Assembly: GCA_023213315.1 (NCBI GenBank)
Contig: JAKCPI010031750.1
Location: 1 to 64,000, forward strand
Direction of reading: 5' to 3'
DNA from: Euborellia annulipes
Lineage: Eukaryota; Arthropoda; Insecta; Dermaptera; Anisolabididae
Length of the DNA: 64,000 bases
Both the position numbers and the translations under genes were made by a program. A model generated the notes under the pieces. The model saw only the letters and a program-made list of their open reading frames with translations. It did not search any database and was not told where the DNA came from. Numbering within the stretch: the stretch's first letter is position 1; each line of letters opens with the position of its first letter. Of the stretch, positions 22,823-34,741 are shown one piece after another.

Positions 22823-23717
22823 TTCATCTCTAATACAAAACAGTGAACACTTTTGCCTACTATAAAGTACAATAAATTTATTTTCCTCAACGTTTTGATA
22901 ATAAATAAAAGACATCCCCAGGAAAGAGAGATGATAATTAATTAATTCCTGTCCACATATTTGAATAAATTCTTAGCTAGGGTAGGAAGGACAATTGCTC
23001 TCTCATATCCTCTTTTCACTATTATGCTAATTCTATTATGAAAATTTGAATGTCAAAGTTTTACAAAACATTGTAACGTTATCCACTTCACTAACTTTTT
23101 TCTCTCTTTTTTTTCTCTCTCTCTCTCTTGTCATCTCAAATTTCAGAAGCTCATCATTTTCTTGATTCTATTCTCTCCTTCTTTTGATACGTAATCTATT
23201 TGAAGAAGGCATTTTTCTAATAAAAAGTCAATAAGATGTTCTTTTGTTATGTTTTCAAAAAAAATAAATAATCTCCTTTTACTTTGATATAAAAACATTT
23301 ATACTTAATAAAGAACAAATGAATTAAAGAATCCCCTCTCACATATAAAATTTTAACTCTTGCATCAACTACTGCAAAGGATAATTGAAAGATACTAATT
23401 TGATGGAGTAGAGAGAAATTCACACTTGGTTGATATGATGATTATGTAGATTAAATTTCGGTTTCTCTACGAAGATTAGTTCACAAAATAGATGATTGTG
23501 TGTGTTATTAATAGAAATGGATTGCCTTTTATGTTTTTAACTAGGTAAAGTTCAAAAAAAGATGTAATTTTCTCAATTAACGCTCAAATCAATAAAAGAG
23601 CAAATTTGCGAGATGAGTTTGAATTTATATTTGGGTAAAATTGCACCCCTAGGTCCTCCACGCTTTCGGGGTGGGCGAACTACCTCTATCCTATGTAGCC
23701 GGCACAAATGTTTGTTA
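22823..23717. other. Gene-free stretch, nothing recognised
   Basis: A CT-rich microsatellite lies near 23100-23130. No coding evidence. Confidence 0.45.
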
Positions 23718-23914
23718 CACTGTAAAAAGAATTTTGTTGGTTTTAAAATTGTATAGAAAGCAAATAACATAAACAAAAACATAGTAAATTTAGTAAGTCT
23801 TCGCAAACACCATTTACAAATATATTGTAATTTTCGTAAGCCGTTTGAAAATTAGAGTGCAATTGTGTGGTAATTTTAAAATTCCCAAACTGCTTTCGAA
23901 AAAAAAAATACATA
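23718..23914 (+). mobile_element. Family B MITE, 3'-truncated
   Basis: TA-CACTGTAAAAAGAATTTTG through CTGCTTTCGAAAAAAA matches the left half of family B, then stops abruptly at a mariner remnant. Confidence 0.75.
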
Positions 23915-23921
23915 GTAGCGG

Positions 23922-24108
23922 CAACCTTCTATGACGAAGGCATACCAAAACTTGTGCCACGCTATGACAAGTGCCTACAAAATTTCCGAAGCTATGTAGA
24001 AAAGTAGTTTAACAGTTGTAGAATTTTGTACAATAAATATTTTTTTCGGTATCTGTACACGTTTGTTTTATATAACCAAACGGAACTTACTTTGTGGACA
24101 TGCCTCGT
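23922..24108 (+). pseudogene. Mariner transposase C-terminal remnant with 3' end
   Basis: Translation gives FYDEGIPKLVPRYDKCLQNF then RSYVEK and a stop near 24008. This is the usual C-terminal end of mariner transposases (a YDKCL block, then YVEK-stop). About 100 bp further the sequence ends ACATGCCTCGTA, the outer end of a TACGAGG-type mariner inverted repeat. The catalytic domain and left end are missing, so it cannot be active. Directly abuts a truncated family B copy. Confidence 0.8.
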
Positions 24109-24751
24109 ATTTCATATTGTATGTTTTGTAACTGTATAAACTGGCTTAAACCAAAAGTACAATAATTAAAAAAAAAAAAAACAAAAACTCAAGGATCCAT
24201 TCTCGAACACTTGTGCATGTGTAATGTATATATAATTCTAGGTTTGGAACCCCAAATGAATGACTGATGAATAATTGTGTCAAGTCTAGTTGCGTCAATA
24301 GTTCATTGATGACGCCAAGAAAATATAAATTTGCTGGACCCTCCCTCACTAAATGGAGAGAAAAAAAAAACGAAAATTTTTTTTTCATTATGTGAAAGAA
24401 TCCATCATTTATTGATTGGATTTGTATAGAATCAATAAATAGGTGCAGGCAAGCACCGATTGACATTGAGCTCATTGTATTGATCATCAATCAACATAAT
24501 AATTATGATGGCGTTTGAATATGGGTGACAGGACAGTCAGACAAACAGATGGAGGTCCAAGGCATTAATATCCCCTCTCCATCCCCCTGCTGAAGGAGAA
24601 CCTGATGTGGTCAGCAGGAAATTGAGTTACTCCCGGGCGGGCGTTCATTTCACTCTGTATTTACATCATTGTGGAATCTCTAACATGTCCTTAATCCATC
24701 TGAATTAGCCTTTCAATCACTGAAGGGTAATTGTAATTTACTTAGATATAT
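24109..24751. other. Gene-free stretch
   Basis: A 114-residue minus-strand frame (24146-24490) is hydrophobic and Phe/Ile-rich, as expected from translated poly-A/T, with no recognised domain. I do not call it a gene. Confidence 0.45.
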
Positions 24752-24849
24752 ATCAAAAAAATCTGGTGTGACTGGAACTTTCACACCAGATTTTTTGGGT
24801 CGACATATATTTAGTCTCCTAAAATTCAAGATGTTAAATTATTTGTATA

Positions 24850-25291
24850 CACTGTAAAAAATTTTTTGTAATTTTACAATTGTTTAGGAATCATATTTCC
24901 TACACAAAAACATAACTAAATTTAGTAAATCTTTGCAAAACCATTTACAAATGTATTGTAATTTTCGAAAGCCGTTTGAAAATTAAAATGAAAATGTATT
25001 GTAATTTTAGAATGACATTTGAAAATTAGAGTGTAAATGTGTGGTAATTTTAGAATTCCTAAACTGCTTTCGAGAAAAAAAATACAATTTTTAACGAAAA
25101 ATACTATACAATGTTTGTAAAATTACAATACATACTCTATTTTTCGAAGAAAATTGTAATTTTAAAATGTTTTTTTTGTTGTAAGCATTTGTAAATTTAG
25201 TAGATAAATGCATAGTAGATATCATTTACAAGGGAAATTTGTAAATCTAGTATTCCAAAACACACTAAAATTAAGATTTTTGTTTACAGTG
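24850..25291 (+). mobile_element. Family B MITE, full length
   Basis: CACTGTAAAAAATTTTTTG to TGTTTACAGTG, preceded by TA and followed by TG. It is one of the two best copies in the window (with 41001-41439). An open frame at 25208-25399 crosses its edge and is not a gene. Confidence 0.85.
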
Positions 25292-25690
25292 TGTATATAT
25301 TATATGCCATTTCTCCTATCAAGTACAAGAGTAAAGTGTGCTTCAAACAAGAGGGTAAATGAGAATATATATTTTAAAGAGCATCTAAAAAATAAGTGAT
25401 TTATGAATTTTAATCAAAAACGTCGGAGCGAATTTTGGAAAACGAAAAACTGAAATAGTACATTAGTAAAGTACTAGTACTTTTTGGACGATTTTTTCAA
25501 AAGCTTAGGTTCACGTCTCAGGGGGTACGTAACTAAAATATAAAATTTTAAACTCTTAGCTCATTTCTTTCATACTTTATTTTATACGAAGATAGACATA
25601 AACAGACTATTTTGTGAGACCCACTTTTTGGACTCAAAACATCAAAATCTCGAATTTTTGACATGAATCCAATACTTTCTGTCTTTATAC

Positions 25691-26302
25691 CAGGGGTGTA
25701 GCTAGGTCCCCGGTGCAAAATGAGGCCCCAACGAAGCGGGGGAGGGGGGGGGTCCGGTGTCAAAATTTTACAAATAATGACCTTGAAATCACTGTTTAGA
25801 CACCATTTTTAACAAAAAAAATTAACACACTTCACTTCTGAACCATTAACTGAAGTGTTTTGTTTTCTAAAATATTAGTAAGTTTAATTAAGTAAATGTT
25901 TTATTGTAAATATATTTTTATCTAAGCGTTTTAACTATACAGTAGTGTCACTCACGTCACACAATCAGGGTTGCCAATCGGTGGGTAATTAATTTACCCA
26001 TTGTGGGAATTTGTGGGTATTCTACGTAGTTTGAGTTTGAGAAGAAAAGACCTAATCTAGGGTCCAATATTCTCATTTTTTCCCGCGATTCAACTTATGT
26101 TTACAGAATGTTGATAGTTTTACATTATTAAGTTGTAATCACAGTCATTTGTTTGTTCTTTTTCCCGCTTTTCCATAATTCCCAATCCAATAAATAACAG
26201 CCATTAAACAAAATAGTTTGCTATTATCGTTTTTTTATTTAGCCGGGGGCCCCAAACCTCGGGGGTGGGTGCACCGGCTGCACAGGCCTAGCTACGCCCC
26301 TG
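25691..26302. mobile_element. hAT-type MITE with perfect 8-bp duplication
   Basis: CTTTATAC occurs at 25683-25690 and 26303-26310. The ends are CAGGGGTGTAGCTAGG and CCTAGCTACGCCCCTG, a typical hAT inverted repeat. 612 bp with no transposase. The flanks join into uninterrupted family F sequence. Confidence 0.93.
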
Positions 26303-26325
26303 CTTTATACATATATAGATAAAAG

Positions 26326-26920
26326 ACATTTGAAATGGAGAAGAATTTTACAAACTCATCTATTATAGAAGATTAAGTTATTTTGATAAATATTCAGGAT
26401 AGAAAAATTCTATTTGTTCCTTTAGATGTTCCATTTGTTAAATTTATTTATGACTTATTCTTTTTTTTTTTAGGACAAAAAAATCTTTAAAAAAAAAAGA
26501 ACTCTTTAGAATATATATATAAAATCGATTTGGTGAAAATCGGTTGATTGATGGTCTTGAGAAGATCTTTTGTGCACAGACTGGAAATGATCGAGTCGAG
26601 TAAATCACATCACAAGAGTCTTATAAAAGAATCCCTATAAGTGTTCGGGGAAACAATACGTTAAGAAAAAAAAGTTCATAAGAAAATTGGATCTAACTCG
26701 ATTTGATTAAATTTGTGTTTTTTTTTTTAGAGAGAGAATTTTTTTCTTTTATTACTGATTTAGTCCCCAAGGTTAGTTTGGTTTAAAATTTTCGAGTACA
26801 AATTGGAAGGGAGGTTAAACAATTTTACTTTCTCTTACTGTTGGGTTAGGGGTGTATTTATACCCCAACGATTACCTGCTGGGGACATCAAAAGGGTCTA
26901 TTTATGACTGCTCTATTCTT
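26326..26920. other. Gene-free stretch
   Basis: AT-rich with poly-A/T. A short TTACTTTCTCTTACT near 26826 echoes the family F left end but is isolated. Confidence 0.4.
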
Positions 26921-27190
26921 TTTTACTTTCTCGTATAGAGAAAGTATTGTAATCGTAAAAAAATTAGACTTCGAGATTTTGATGTTTCTCCACGTTTTAG
27001 ACCTCCCTGAGTCCAAAAATACCATTTTTGGCATTATGTCTGTCTGTGTGTGTGAACACGAGTCTACAATTTTAGTGTAAGGAGCATATACCAAATTTCA
27101 TCGATCTAGCTGCTTTGGTTTTTAAGCAATCGTGTTCACACACACACCCAGACGTAATTCCAAAAGAATATACGAGAAAGTCTCAGGGAA
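26921..27190 (+). mobile_element. Diverged relative of family F
   Basis: ACTTTCTCGTATAGAGAAAG, then GACTTCGAGATTTTGATG and GAGTCCAAAAATACC parallel the family F left part. A terminal ATACGAGAAAGTCTC gives an inverted partner of the start. Possibly a sister family with true inverted ends. Confidence 0.5.
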
Positions 27191-27579
27191 GTCTTTCCCC
27201 ATATGTTAAACTGGTTGCGTAGCCCTCCTATCTGGAAAGCTGGGACTCAGAGCTACTAATTTCCAAGCCAACTTCCCATTTTGAAGAAATTTGATTACTA
27301 CGTTACACCCTGGTTCATAGCTCGTGGCTCCCCCAGAAAGCTCCTTGCCCCAAGAAAAATTGAGAAAATATGGGGCTTTCCAGGCCCACCGGAGGATAGC
27401 TGGTCCCATGGGGGGACACCCCCCCCAGCAAGGATCGCTGGTTCCATGCCCCCCCCCCCCAGTCAAATTCTCTTGTTACGCCCATGCCAAACACACACAA
27501 AAGATTTCTTAAAAATCGGTTCAGTCGTTTAAGAGGAATTAAGTGACATACACGTACAGAAGAATTATATATATAAAGA
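27191..27579 (-). mobile_element. Helitron-like relic of a second family
   Basis: The right end (minus-strand 5' end) reads TCTTTATATATATAATTC followed by a conserved arthropod-type segment (CGACTGAACCGATTTTTAAG). The interior 27300-27470 is GC-rich with C/G runs. No CTAG terminus is visible at the left, so the extent is uncertain. Overlapping frames on both strands are products of the GC-rich interior. Confidence 0.5.
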
Positions 27580-27734
27580 TAATATATATGAACGAGATGT
27601 TCAGAAAGTACGGATATATAAGGGAATATAAAACACTTTAAATAGTAAAAGATCAATAAATTAATTAAGTATGAATAAAAGGGGTCTGGAGAGCACGTAT
27701 TGGGCTTCAAAGCAGATTGTATTGTAATTTTAGA

Positions 27735-27820
27735 TTAGCACATCAGCATGATCTAATGGAGAGATTAGGACATCGGCATGATCTAATGGAGAGATTAGCA
27801 CACATCGGCAGGATCTAATG
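27735..27820. repeat. Short tandem repeat, three ~36-bp units
   Basis: ATCAGCATGATCTAATGGAG followed by AGATTAG recurs three times with small changes (CATCGGCATGATC, CATCGGCAGGATC). Confidence 0.75.
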
Positions 27821-27990
27821 TAAGTTAACCGGATAAGGTACAAAAATAAAATGAATTGGGAAGGAAGAACGGCAACATGAGGCATGAGAAGCGTTGTTTT
27901 GCGACCACTTCCTTCCGGTTTACATTTCAGTCCATACGAACCTGATCTCTGACGGGGATTCGCCGACCCACTCAATTGTGGCACGAATAT

Positions 27991-28920
27991 TTACCTATAT
28001 ATGTTAATATATATGTGGATTCATGTCAAAAATTCGATGTCGAGATTTTGATGGATATACACGTTTTGAGGTCCCCTGAATCCAAAAAGAAAAGAGCTAG
28101 GAGATTGAAATTTTATTTTAAGTTATATACCTCTCTGAGATGTGAAAATAAGCTTTTGAACAAAATCGGTCAAAAATTACTAGCACTTTACTGATGTACT
28201 TTTTCAGTTTTTTTTTCGAATTTCTCAAAACCGGCCCTAATGATATTGATTAAATTTCATAAATCAATTATTTTTTAGATGCTCTTTAAAATGTATATTC
28301 TCATTTTGCTTTTGACGTCTTTTGAAGCACAAAATCTAAATAGTAATTTTACATCTTGAATTCTAGCATACTGTAAAAATTTTTTTGTAATTTTACAATG
28401 GTTTAGGAAGCATATTTTCTACACAAAAACATACTAAATTTAGTAAATCTTTGCAAAAATCATTTACAAATGTATTGTAATTTTCGAAAGCCGTTTGAAA
28501 ATTAGAATGAAAATATATTGTAATTTTAGAAAGCCGTTTGAAAATTAGATTGTAAATGTGTGGTAATTTTAGAATTACTAAACTGCTTTCGAGAAAAAAT
28601 ACAATTTTTAACGAAAAATTCTATACAATGTTTGTAAAATTACAATACATACTCTATTTTTCGAAGAAAATTGTAATTTTAAAATGTTTTTATTTGTTGT
28701 AAATATTTGAACTTCTAGTAGATAAATGCATAGTAGTTATCATTTACAAGGGAAATTTGTAAATTTAGTATTCCAAAACACACTAAAATTAAGATTTTTT
28801 TTTTTACAGTGCAGAAACTAAATATTTCTAAACACACAAAAATCTGGTGTAACAAGCACACAACACAACTTTAAATTATTAATAGTAAGAGAAAGTGCGA
28901 CCAGACACACCAGATTTTTT
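27991..28920 (+). mobile_element. Family F element holding a family B MITE
   Basis: The left part (ATATATGTTAATATATATGTGG...) and right hairpin (AAAAATCTGGTGTAAC...ACACACCAGATTTTTT) are present. Family B is inserted at CTTGAATTCTAG. Confidence 0.78.
28369..28811 (+). mobile_element. Family B MITE with CA duplication
   Basis: TACTGTAAAAATTTTTTTG to TTTTTTACAGTG, flanked by CA at 28367-28368 and 28812-28813. This is the second case of a CA rather than TA target in this family. Confidence 0.8.
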
Positions 28921-30396
28921 TAATGTTGCTTTTTCTCTCGTTAAATTTATGATTTTGAAATTTATTATTTTTTTTTTCACTTAACCCACTTTGATAAATA
29001 ATTTACAAATTTTTCTCTCTTTCTCTGATTCTTTTTTTATTACATGCATATCTATTTAAATTTCTCATTAAAGTACAAAAAAAAAAGAAACAATAACATT
29101 TTTTATAGTTCTCTCAATCTAAAAACAACAAACTATCCTCCTCTTTGATTAGAATTTAAATTTTTATCATTTGGACTCTTAAAATATCTAATACATCACA
29201 ATTAGAAATTATTCCAGACGTTCATTCGCCGTTAAAGCCGCTAGATTACTTGCGAATATTTATGTTTGCCTTGGCAATTAGTGTGGAGCCCGGCGCCCAC
29301 TCTATTTATGACCATGTCTCAATTTACTCGCTTCTTTTATCTAAATCCAATTTTAATGCTGTTTATTTGGTCTATACATCCATTTTTTTTTTTTTTTAAG
29401 GAAATTTACATCTCATTTACTTTAGAAACGGAACGTTAAGTGTATTATGAAACGTATATCTACTGACAGAGATTCATTCATTGTGAAACTTTGTCTGATT
29501 TAATATTTTGTTAATACATAAAATATCATAGCAGACATCCTTCTTCACGCCTCGCTTATTTTATTTTTAAATAATTAAAAAAAAAAAAAAAAAAAACACC
29601 GTGTATTAGTATTATACCACAGAGAAGGGAAACTTCACAATCACTTTATTGCTTTTACGGTGGGTTCCAAGCATGGTCGCCACATTTTTTTGCAATTAAA
29701 GTACATTGAGATTAAAGGAAAAAAAAAGTACATTGTAACAAAATAAAGTATCATTTATTGTTCTTTAGTGTTATATTTAAAAATATATTTTTTATTGCTT
29801 TCTGCAAATATTATCAAATTATTATAATTGCAAAATTGCAGAGCATCTTTACAGAAGTTGAAGTAAATAAGTAATTCATTTTTTCTAAGGTTCAGAGACG
29901 CTTTGTTTCTTTCGTCTCGTTATCACAGAAAAAATTTTTTCGGAGAATGCTGATGTGCCAGAAAAAACTCTCTGTGAATGCTGATGTGCCAGGAAATTCC
30001 GAAAAACCCTTTGATTATATGGACCCTCAGACGCCATTACAGCAGCTCTCTACAATTTTTACATCTCTACCAAAATTATTCTGTGACTTTTATAAAATAG
30101 CTTCTTTTCATAGCCTATTTTTCATACAATGTTTTTGCAAATATGTTTTTTTTGAACTGTGTTTTTTCTTATAAATTTATTTACTAATTATTTTTTTTTT
30201 TGGAACATGTTTTTCCTATAATGTTGTTTTCTAATCATGTTTTTTCATAATATGGTCCTTTTTGTTTTTATACACAATATTTTGTAAAATGTTTTGTATA
30301 ACCTGTATTTTTTATATTGTATAAATTTTTTATGGCGGGATGGCCTCTGGCCAACAGCCAAGAATAAAAAAGAAAAAAAGAAAAAAAAAAATATAT
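28921..30396. other. Gene-free stretch
   Basis: Mostly AT-rich single-copy sequence with poly-A at 29577-29597. A direct repeat of ~29 bp (GAATGCTGATGTGCCAG) occurs at about 29945 and 29975. Near 30335-30390 a segment GGCGGGATGGCCTCTGGCC precedes a long A-rich tail, as in a retroposon 3' end, but I cannot place its start. Confidence 0.4.
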
Positions 30397-30715
30397 GGAC
30401 CCTGTTATGCATTAGTGTGTCAAGCGCCAAAAAATTAAATATTGAGTAGTGAGGGTATCCAGGCAGCCGAGAAAACAATAAAGAAAATTAAATTTGTCTT
30501 TATTTATTTCATATACTTTTGTCTACGTTTCGGCCGATATTCCGGCCTTCATCAGGACAAATGTTATTTGCCTCGAGCTGAGATATACAGGCCTCCTTGG
30601 CAACCCCTGACAATGTGTTTGAGTGAACATTCGTCGGATGGCATGACTTCTGGTTCAATAGTGATATTGAGTTAAGCACGGAATATTGTTTCAAATGCTA
30701 TAATTAATAGTTATT
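30397..30715 (+). mobile_element. GGACCCTG-type MITE, interrupted and truncated
   Basis: The left end GGACCCTGTTATGCATTAG matches the complete copy at 54098-54344. A 217-bp insertion (30447-30663) lies inside. Sequence resumes at TTAAGCACGGAATATTG and fades by 30715. Confidence 0.75.
30447..30663 (-). mobile_element. Penelope-like tail insertion with 8-bp duplication
   Basis: ATATTGAG flanks the insert (30439-30446 and 30664-30671). The paralogue at 54098-54344 shows the empty site (ATTGAGTTTTAAGCAC). On the minus strand it contains CTGATGAAGGCCGGAATATC, then GGCCGAAACG, matching a hammerhead-like core with a paired GGCCG/CGGCC stem. Penelope-like retroelements carry such motifs (established knowledge); assignment here is by motif only. 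Confidence 0.65.
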
Positions 30716-30799
30716 TTTTTTATGAATGTTCGAAGAAGTTCCTCAGTTTTGGATATTCTCTCCATAGCCAGAATGTTTTACACAATTTCGCCAGTAAAG

Positions 30800-31069
30800 G
30801 TTATTCTAATCCCTCACGCCCAGGATTTGAACAGGGATCTTCTTAAGCTTTAGAGATTGCGGTGTAGGTTTTAGATGAAACATTTTAAACAGAGGTTGTG
30901 TTTATATGTGGGGTTTCACTGGGTTATGTGAGTAAAAACCAAAGAATAAATATTATACTCGATATATTTCGGGATATTATCCCATTTTCAAGAGTTACAA
31001 ACGACTGAGGGATCTTCTTTATAGAAAGCCGACACCCTAGCCCGCTACACCAACGAGCCCCTTAGAGCC
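30800..31069 (-). mobile_element. Second tRNA-type SINE (SINE2), split by an insertion
   Basis: On the minus strand GGGGCTCGTTGGTGTAGCGG gives a tRNA-like 5' end with A box (31041-31052). After an insertion, the B box GTTCAAATCC (30823-30832) and CTGGGCGTGAGGGATTAG follow. The tRNA-like region is broken exactly at a duplicated GGGATCTTCTT. The 3' tail beyond 30800 is not delimited. Confidence 0.75.
30845..31008 (-). mobile_element. 164-bp Penelope-like tail inside SINE2
   Basis: Flanked by perfect 11-bp repeats GGGATCTTCTT (30834-30844, 31009-31019). On the minus strand it contains TTGAAAATGGGATAATATCC then CGAAATAT, a degenerate form of the stem/CGAAA tail motif found elsewhere in the window. 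Confidence 0.7.
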
Positions 31070-31390
31070 ACATTTATTTACCCAAAGAGGCACTTGTGGC
31101 TCACGTACCGCTCTTTGCAGATGTCTATCTTAAAAAAAAAGGATATTAAAATTAAGGTTACAAAAAATATCTTTTTCTTGTTAAAATATAAAGCAATTAA
31201 TCCGTGACTCGACCTTTATAACGGAAATTCATTCCCACTTATTCCACTTTTTTTTTTTCTAAATCAACAAGTGCTTAAATAAATGGTCTCAGTGCGAATA
31301 TTTTTTTGGCACGCGTTCTATTAGTTCTTACAAGTGTTCTCTCTATTTATTTGTTCTCTCATAAAAAGAACCCCAAATTTCTTATTTTAA

Positions 31391-32058
31391 AGTTGTTCGG
31401 ACAGTAGTACCCCGTTGAATGCATATATTTTAGTCGTGACCATCATTGGATTAAATAAATAATTTAATTACCCAAAATAATAAATAAATGACTTTTGACT
31501 TAAGTATTTTTTCACATAATATAGATCTGGCAACATCGCATTTAACAGCTTTTTATGTTGATCTTGCTGTATAGTGTTTAGAAATGCAAAGTTTATACAC
31601 AATGGGCGATTTGCGAGAAAAAAATCGTAAATTAGAAAGTGAAAGCGTAAATTAGTAAGTGAAAGAGTGAAACGCGATTTTATGCGACAAGTCTGAATCA
31701 GGTGACTTACTTATTTTTAAATATGGCGGATGTCATTTATTTGTCTTCTTTGTTAAAATATTTTTAAAAACCTTCGTCAGAAAATTTTGATTTTATTTTT
31801 AACTTATTCTACGTAAGTTCATTGATAAAAATAGAAGTTTTTTGTTTTTTATCTTTATCAGGAGTGGTCACATAATTCGATATGTGTGCGTTTCGTCTAC
31901 ATTCCCTATATGGCTACATGTAAAATTTCAATTTTTAATAATTAATTACACGATAACCCTGCGTCAGATTTGCTTCAAAAAATTATTTTATACGTATGTG
32001 ATAGTGATTAATAACATATTAAAAAATTAGCTTTTAATCTATTTAATGTCCGAACAAC
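31391..32058 (+). mobile_element. Family K TIR element (copy 2)
   Basis: Starts after TTAA (31387-31390) with AGTTGTTCGGACAGTAG and ends TGTCCGAACAAC, followed by a (CAA)n run. Colinear with 13281-14069. The right TTAA is not preserved. Confidence 0.75.
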
Positions 32059-32924
32059 AACAACAACAACACATGAACAAATAAATTCTCCTTTATTAAT
32101 ATTAACTAATAAAAAAAAAAATTATCCAAACAATATGCAGGTCTCAAGTTTCTCCTTGGGTTGCTTTAACTCTCTCGTTTATACATAACAACAACATTTA
32201 AATTAGTTATAAATAGTTATGAATCAATTTTCGAGTGGGCCGACTTACAAGGAATACCCGTGGGTCTAAATTCTGGAAACAGATGATGAAACCAAAACCT
32301 TTGAGTGAGAGACTCGAGGCGATTTACAAAAACAAGCAAGCAAAATTCAAATTTTGTTGGTTTGTTTCTAAAATGAATGAATAATTAGAAAATTATTACA
32401 TATATATTATGATATATGAAATAAGAACTAACAGTGTTTTAAATAATTATTGGTAATTATTTTATATTTTTATAGATTAGTGAATAATAAAAATTAAATT
32501 AGTATGATTGTAATATACTTCATAAATATTTAAAAGTTTAGAGCGTCAACCAGAATTTAATTTAGGTGAAATAAATTTTAAAAGAATAATTAAGTTTAAA
32601 ATAATTATAAAATAATAAATAAATTGAGGTAGTCGAGTTATTTGAGAAAGACAGGATTCTCAATTGTCGTAACGATTTCAAATTTGGGACACAAAGAAAA
32701 AAGATAAGTTTAAAAGTGGTAATTTGTTAATTTTATATTAATTATATCTTGATTTATTTAACAAAGTATGGAATGTGTTATTTTTTTTTACAGGTACCAT
32801 ATTATATCCTACTTTGTGCAGATGTAGAATGCCAAATAAAAACGAACAAAGCATAAGCAAAATTAACGAGTTGTTATTGATAATAATTAATGTTAAATTC
32901 AGTTTAAAGGATTTATAAAGAGCA
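32059..32924. other. Gene-free stretch, nothing recognised
   Basis: Opens with a CAA microsatellite. The rest is AT-rich and single-copy here. Confidence 0.45.
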
Positions 32925-33702
32925 GAAAAAATCTGGTGTAGCCTGGGGCTTCGCTCCCCCACCCTGGACCCCTTCAGCTGGCTCTGGCCCGCCTGCCTCA
33001 TAATTATTATCATGACTATTCCAATACAATGCCTGCTTAAGAATTTGCTTACATTCAGAGAATACACAAATGCAAAGAATACATAAATATTTCTCTATAC
33101 ATTTCCTATGGGAGAAATCGTAACTTTAGAAATTAATAACTCAAAAAATTATAAAAATTTCGGGATGAAAATAATTTTCTTGTAATCCATAGGTCTTCTT
33201 TAAGTAGATAAAATTACGTTTTAAAATTCCAACAGGAATTTGGTCAAATAGAGTATGACAGACAGACATTATCGATTTATTGTATATAAAGATGAATGAG
33301 AAAATATATATATTTTGTTACCATATCTCTTATCTTTCCTATGAAGTACAAGAGTAAAGTGTACTTCAAACAACTTTCAGGGCAAAATGAAAAGAGCATC
33401 TAAAAAATATAATTGATTTATGAATTTTAATCAAAATAGTTAGAGCGAATTTTGAGAAAATCAAAAAATACTAAAAAAAGTATGTTAGTAAAGTACTAGT
33501 ACTCTTTGGATAATTTTGTTCAAAAGCTTCGGGTCATGTTCCAGAAAGGTGGCTGACTTAAATATAAAATTTCAACCTCGTAGCTCAATTGCTTGATTCT
33601 TTAAATTGAACACAGACCATTTTGCGAGACCCACTTTTTTGGACTCAAAATCTCGACATCGAATTTTCGACATGAATCCAATACTTTCTCTATATATACA
33701 GG
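32925..33702 (-). mobile_element. Family F element interrupted by a Helitron
   Basis: GAAAAAATCTGGTGTA at the left is the terminal hairpin arm. After the Helitron, the body resumes at ATATTTTGTTACCATATC and runs to GACATGAATCCAATACTTTC. The opposite hairpin arm appears to have been lost with the insertion. Confidence 0.72.
32938..33292 (-). mobile_element. Non-autonomous Helitron in family F
   Basis: The minus-strand 5' end TCTTTATATACAATAAATCG lies at 33292. The body carries the CTGTCTGTCATACTCTATTT region and the block TTACGATTTCTCCCATAGG. The 3' end is CTAC/CTAG-like at 32938 with a GC hairpin (TGGGGCTTCGCTCCCCCA). Confidence 0.78.
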
Positions 33703-34450
33703 ACATTAACATTAAGCGAAAATAAAAAATGCTGCACTTGATTAAGGACAGGGATCCAGGCGAGCGAAGTCGCGCCGAATAATTCACCTCTCACGTCATT
33801 GATCCGTTTCCTCTGTTATGATAAAAGAATTTCCTTAATTGACTGACTTAAGGAGATAGAAATATTGACCGACCCAGTTTTGATGATGGAATAGAGTAAA
33901 GGATGATGCAATTTGTGCAAGTCATGTTGCCATTGAGGCGGCAGGCAGCAGGTGTCCCGGCCATTTGGGGGGAGAGAGGGCGACCAATAAACCCACAACG
34001 CCAATAACTTCACCTTCTATTTATTGCCCAGCTTTTCGGATTGGATTCCTCTCAGTTTACATTACACAATTATGAAAGGGTGATGGACATTTGAATTAAT
34101 TAAATTGCTCATCATACAACCCGGATTTTGATGCACAATCAAACCTTAAAAACTGCAAAGTTTCAGGAACACACTCCTAGACAAACATGCTTATGCATGA
34201 ACACAAGGCTCTAAATAAAATAAATAATTATTACGACCCGCTTAGAGGCACCATTCCTCGGTGGCTAAGTTCAACAAACACAATACAAATTTTAACACAA
34301 TAACAACTCCTAACAAAACAAAAAAAAACAAATAGAAATGTATGCCCATTAACAATCAACATGTTCATGCATTTCCTTTGCGAGAAATAAAAAAAAAAAA
34401 ACAATCTATCAAAAATTCGCGAGCCACGAGACCAGGAGTAAACGTCGCAT
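33703..34450. other. Gene-free stretch, nothing recognised
   Basis: Moderately mixed composition. Open frames at 33572-33787 and 33816-34013 have no recognisable content. Confidence 0.4.
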
Positions 34451-34741
34451 TAGCCATCCCGACGACATTCGCCTTAAACTGTTAAGGGAAACCTGGAAAA
34501 CAACAAGGATGGTATGACCTCTCTACCTGAACTATTCTCTGCGGTCAAGAACTAAATAAAAATTTCACACAACTAGCACATTAAGACTTGACAAAATTTA
34601 TTATAGATTTAATCATAGGGGGCTATAATCCCAAGTATTGACAGACAAACCGTTCCACAAATCAATTCCAGATCCTACAAACCTACATTCTTCAAGAATC
34701 TTGACTTCTGAATTTTCCTCCTATGATCAACCCTACTATAA

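Larger units (their letters stand above)
24752..26325 (-). mobile_element. Family F element holding a B MITE and a hAT MITE
   Basis: The terminal hairpin (AAAAAAATCTGGTGTGAC...CACACCAGATTTTTT) is at 24757-24798. The body is resumed after family B at 25292 and after the hAT insert at 26303. The inner end is at the CAATACTTTCTGTC side. Removing both inserts gives an ordinary F copy. Confidence 0.78.

Noticed and set aside
24146..24490. 114-residue minus-strand open frame as a gene
   Set aside because: Hydrophobic low-complexity translation of AT-rich DNA, with no domain, no conserved copy and no splice context.
27315..27710. 131-residue minus-strand open frame as a gene
   Set aside because: It runs from a GC-rich repeat into AT-rich sequence; the opposite strand is open as well and no domain is visible.
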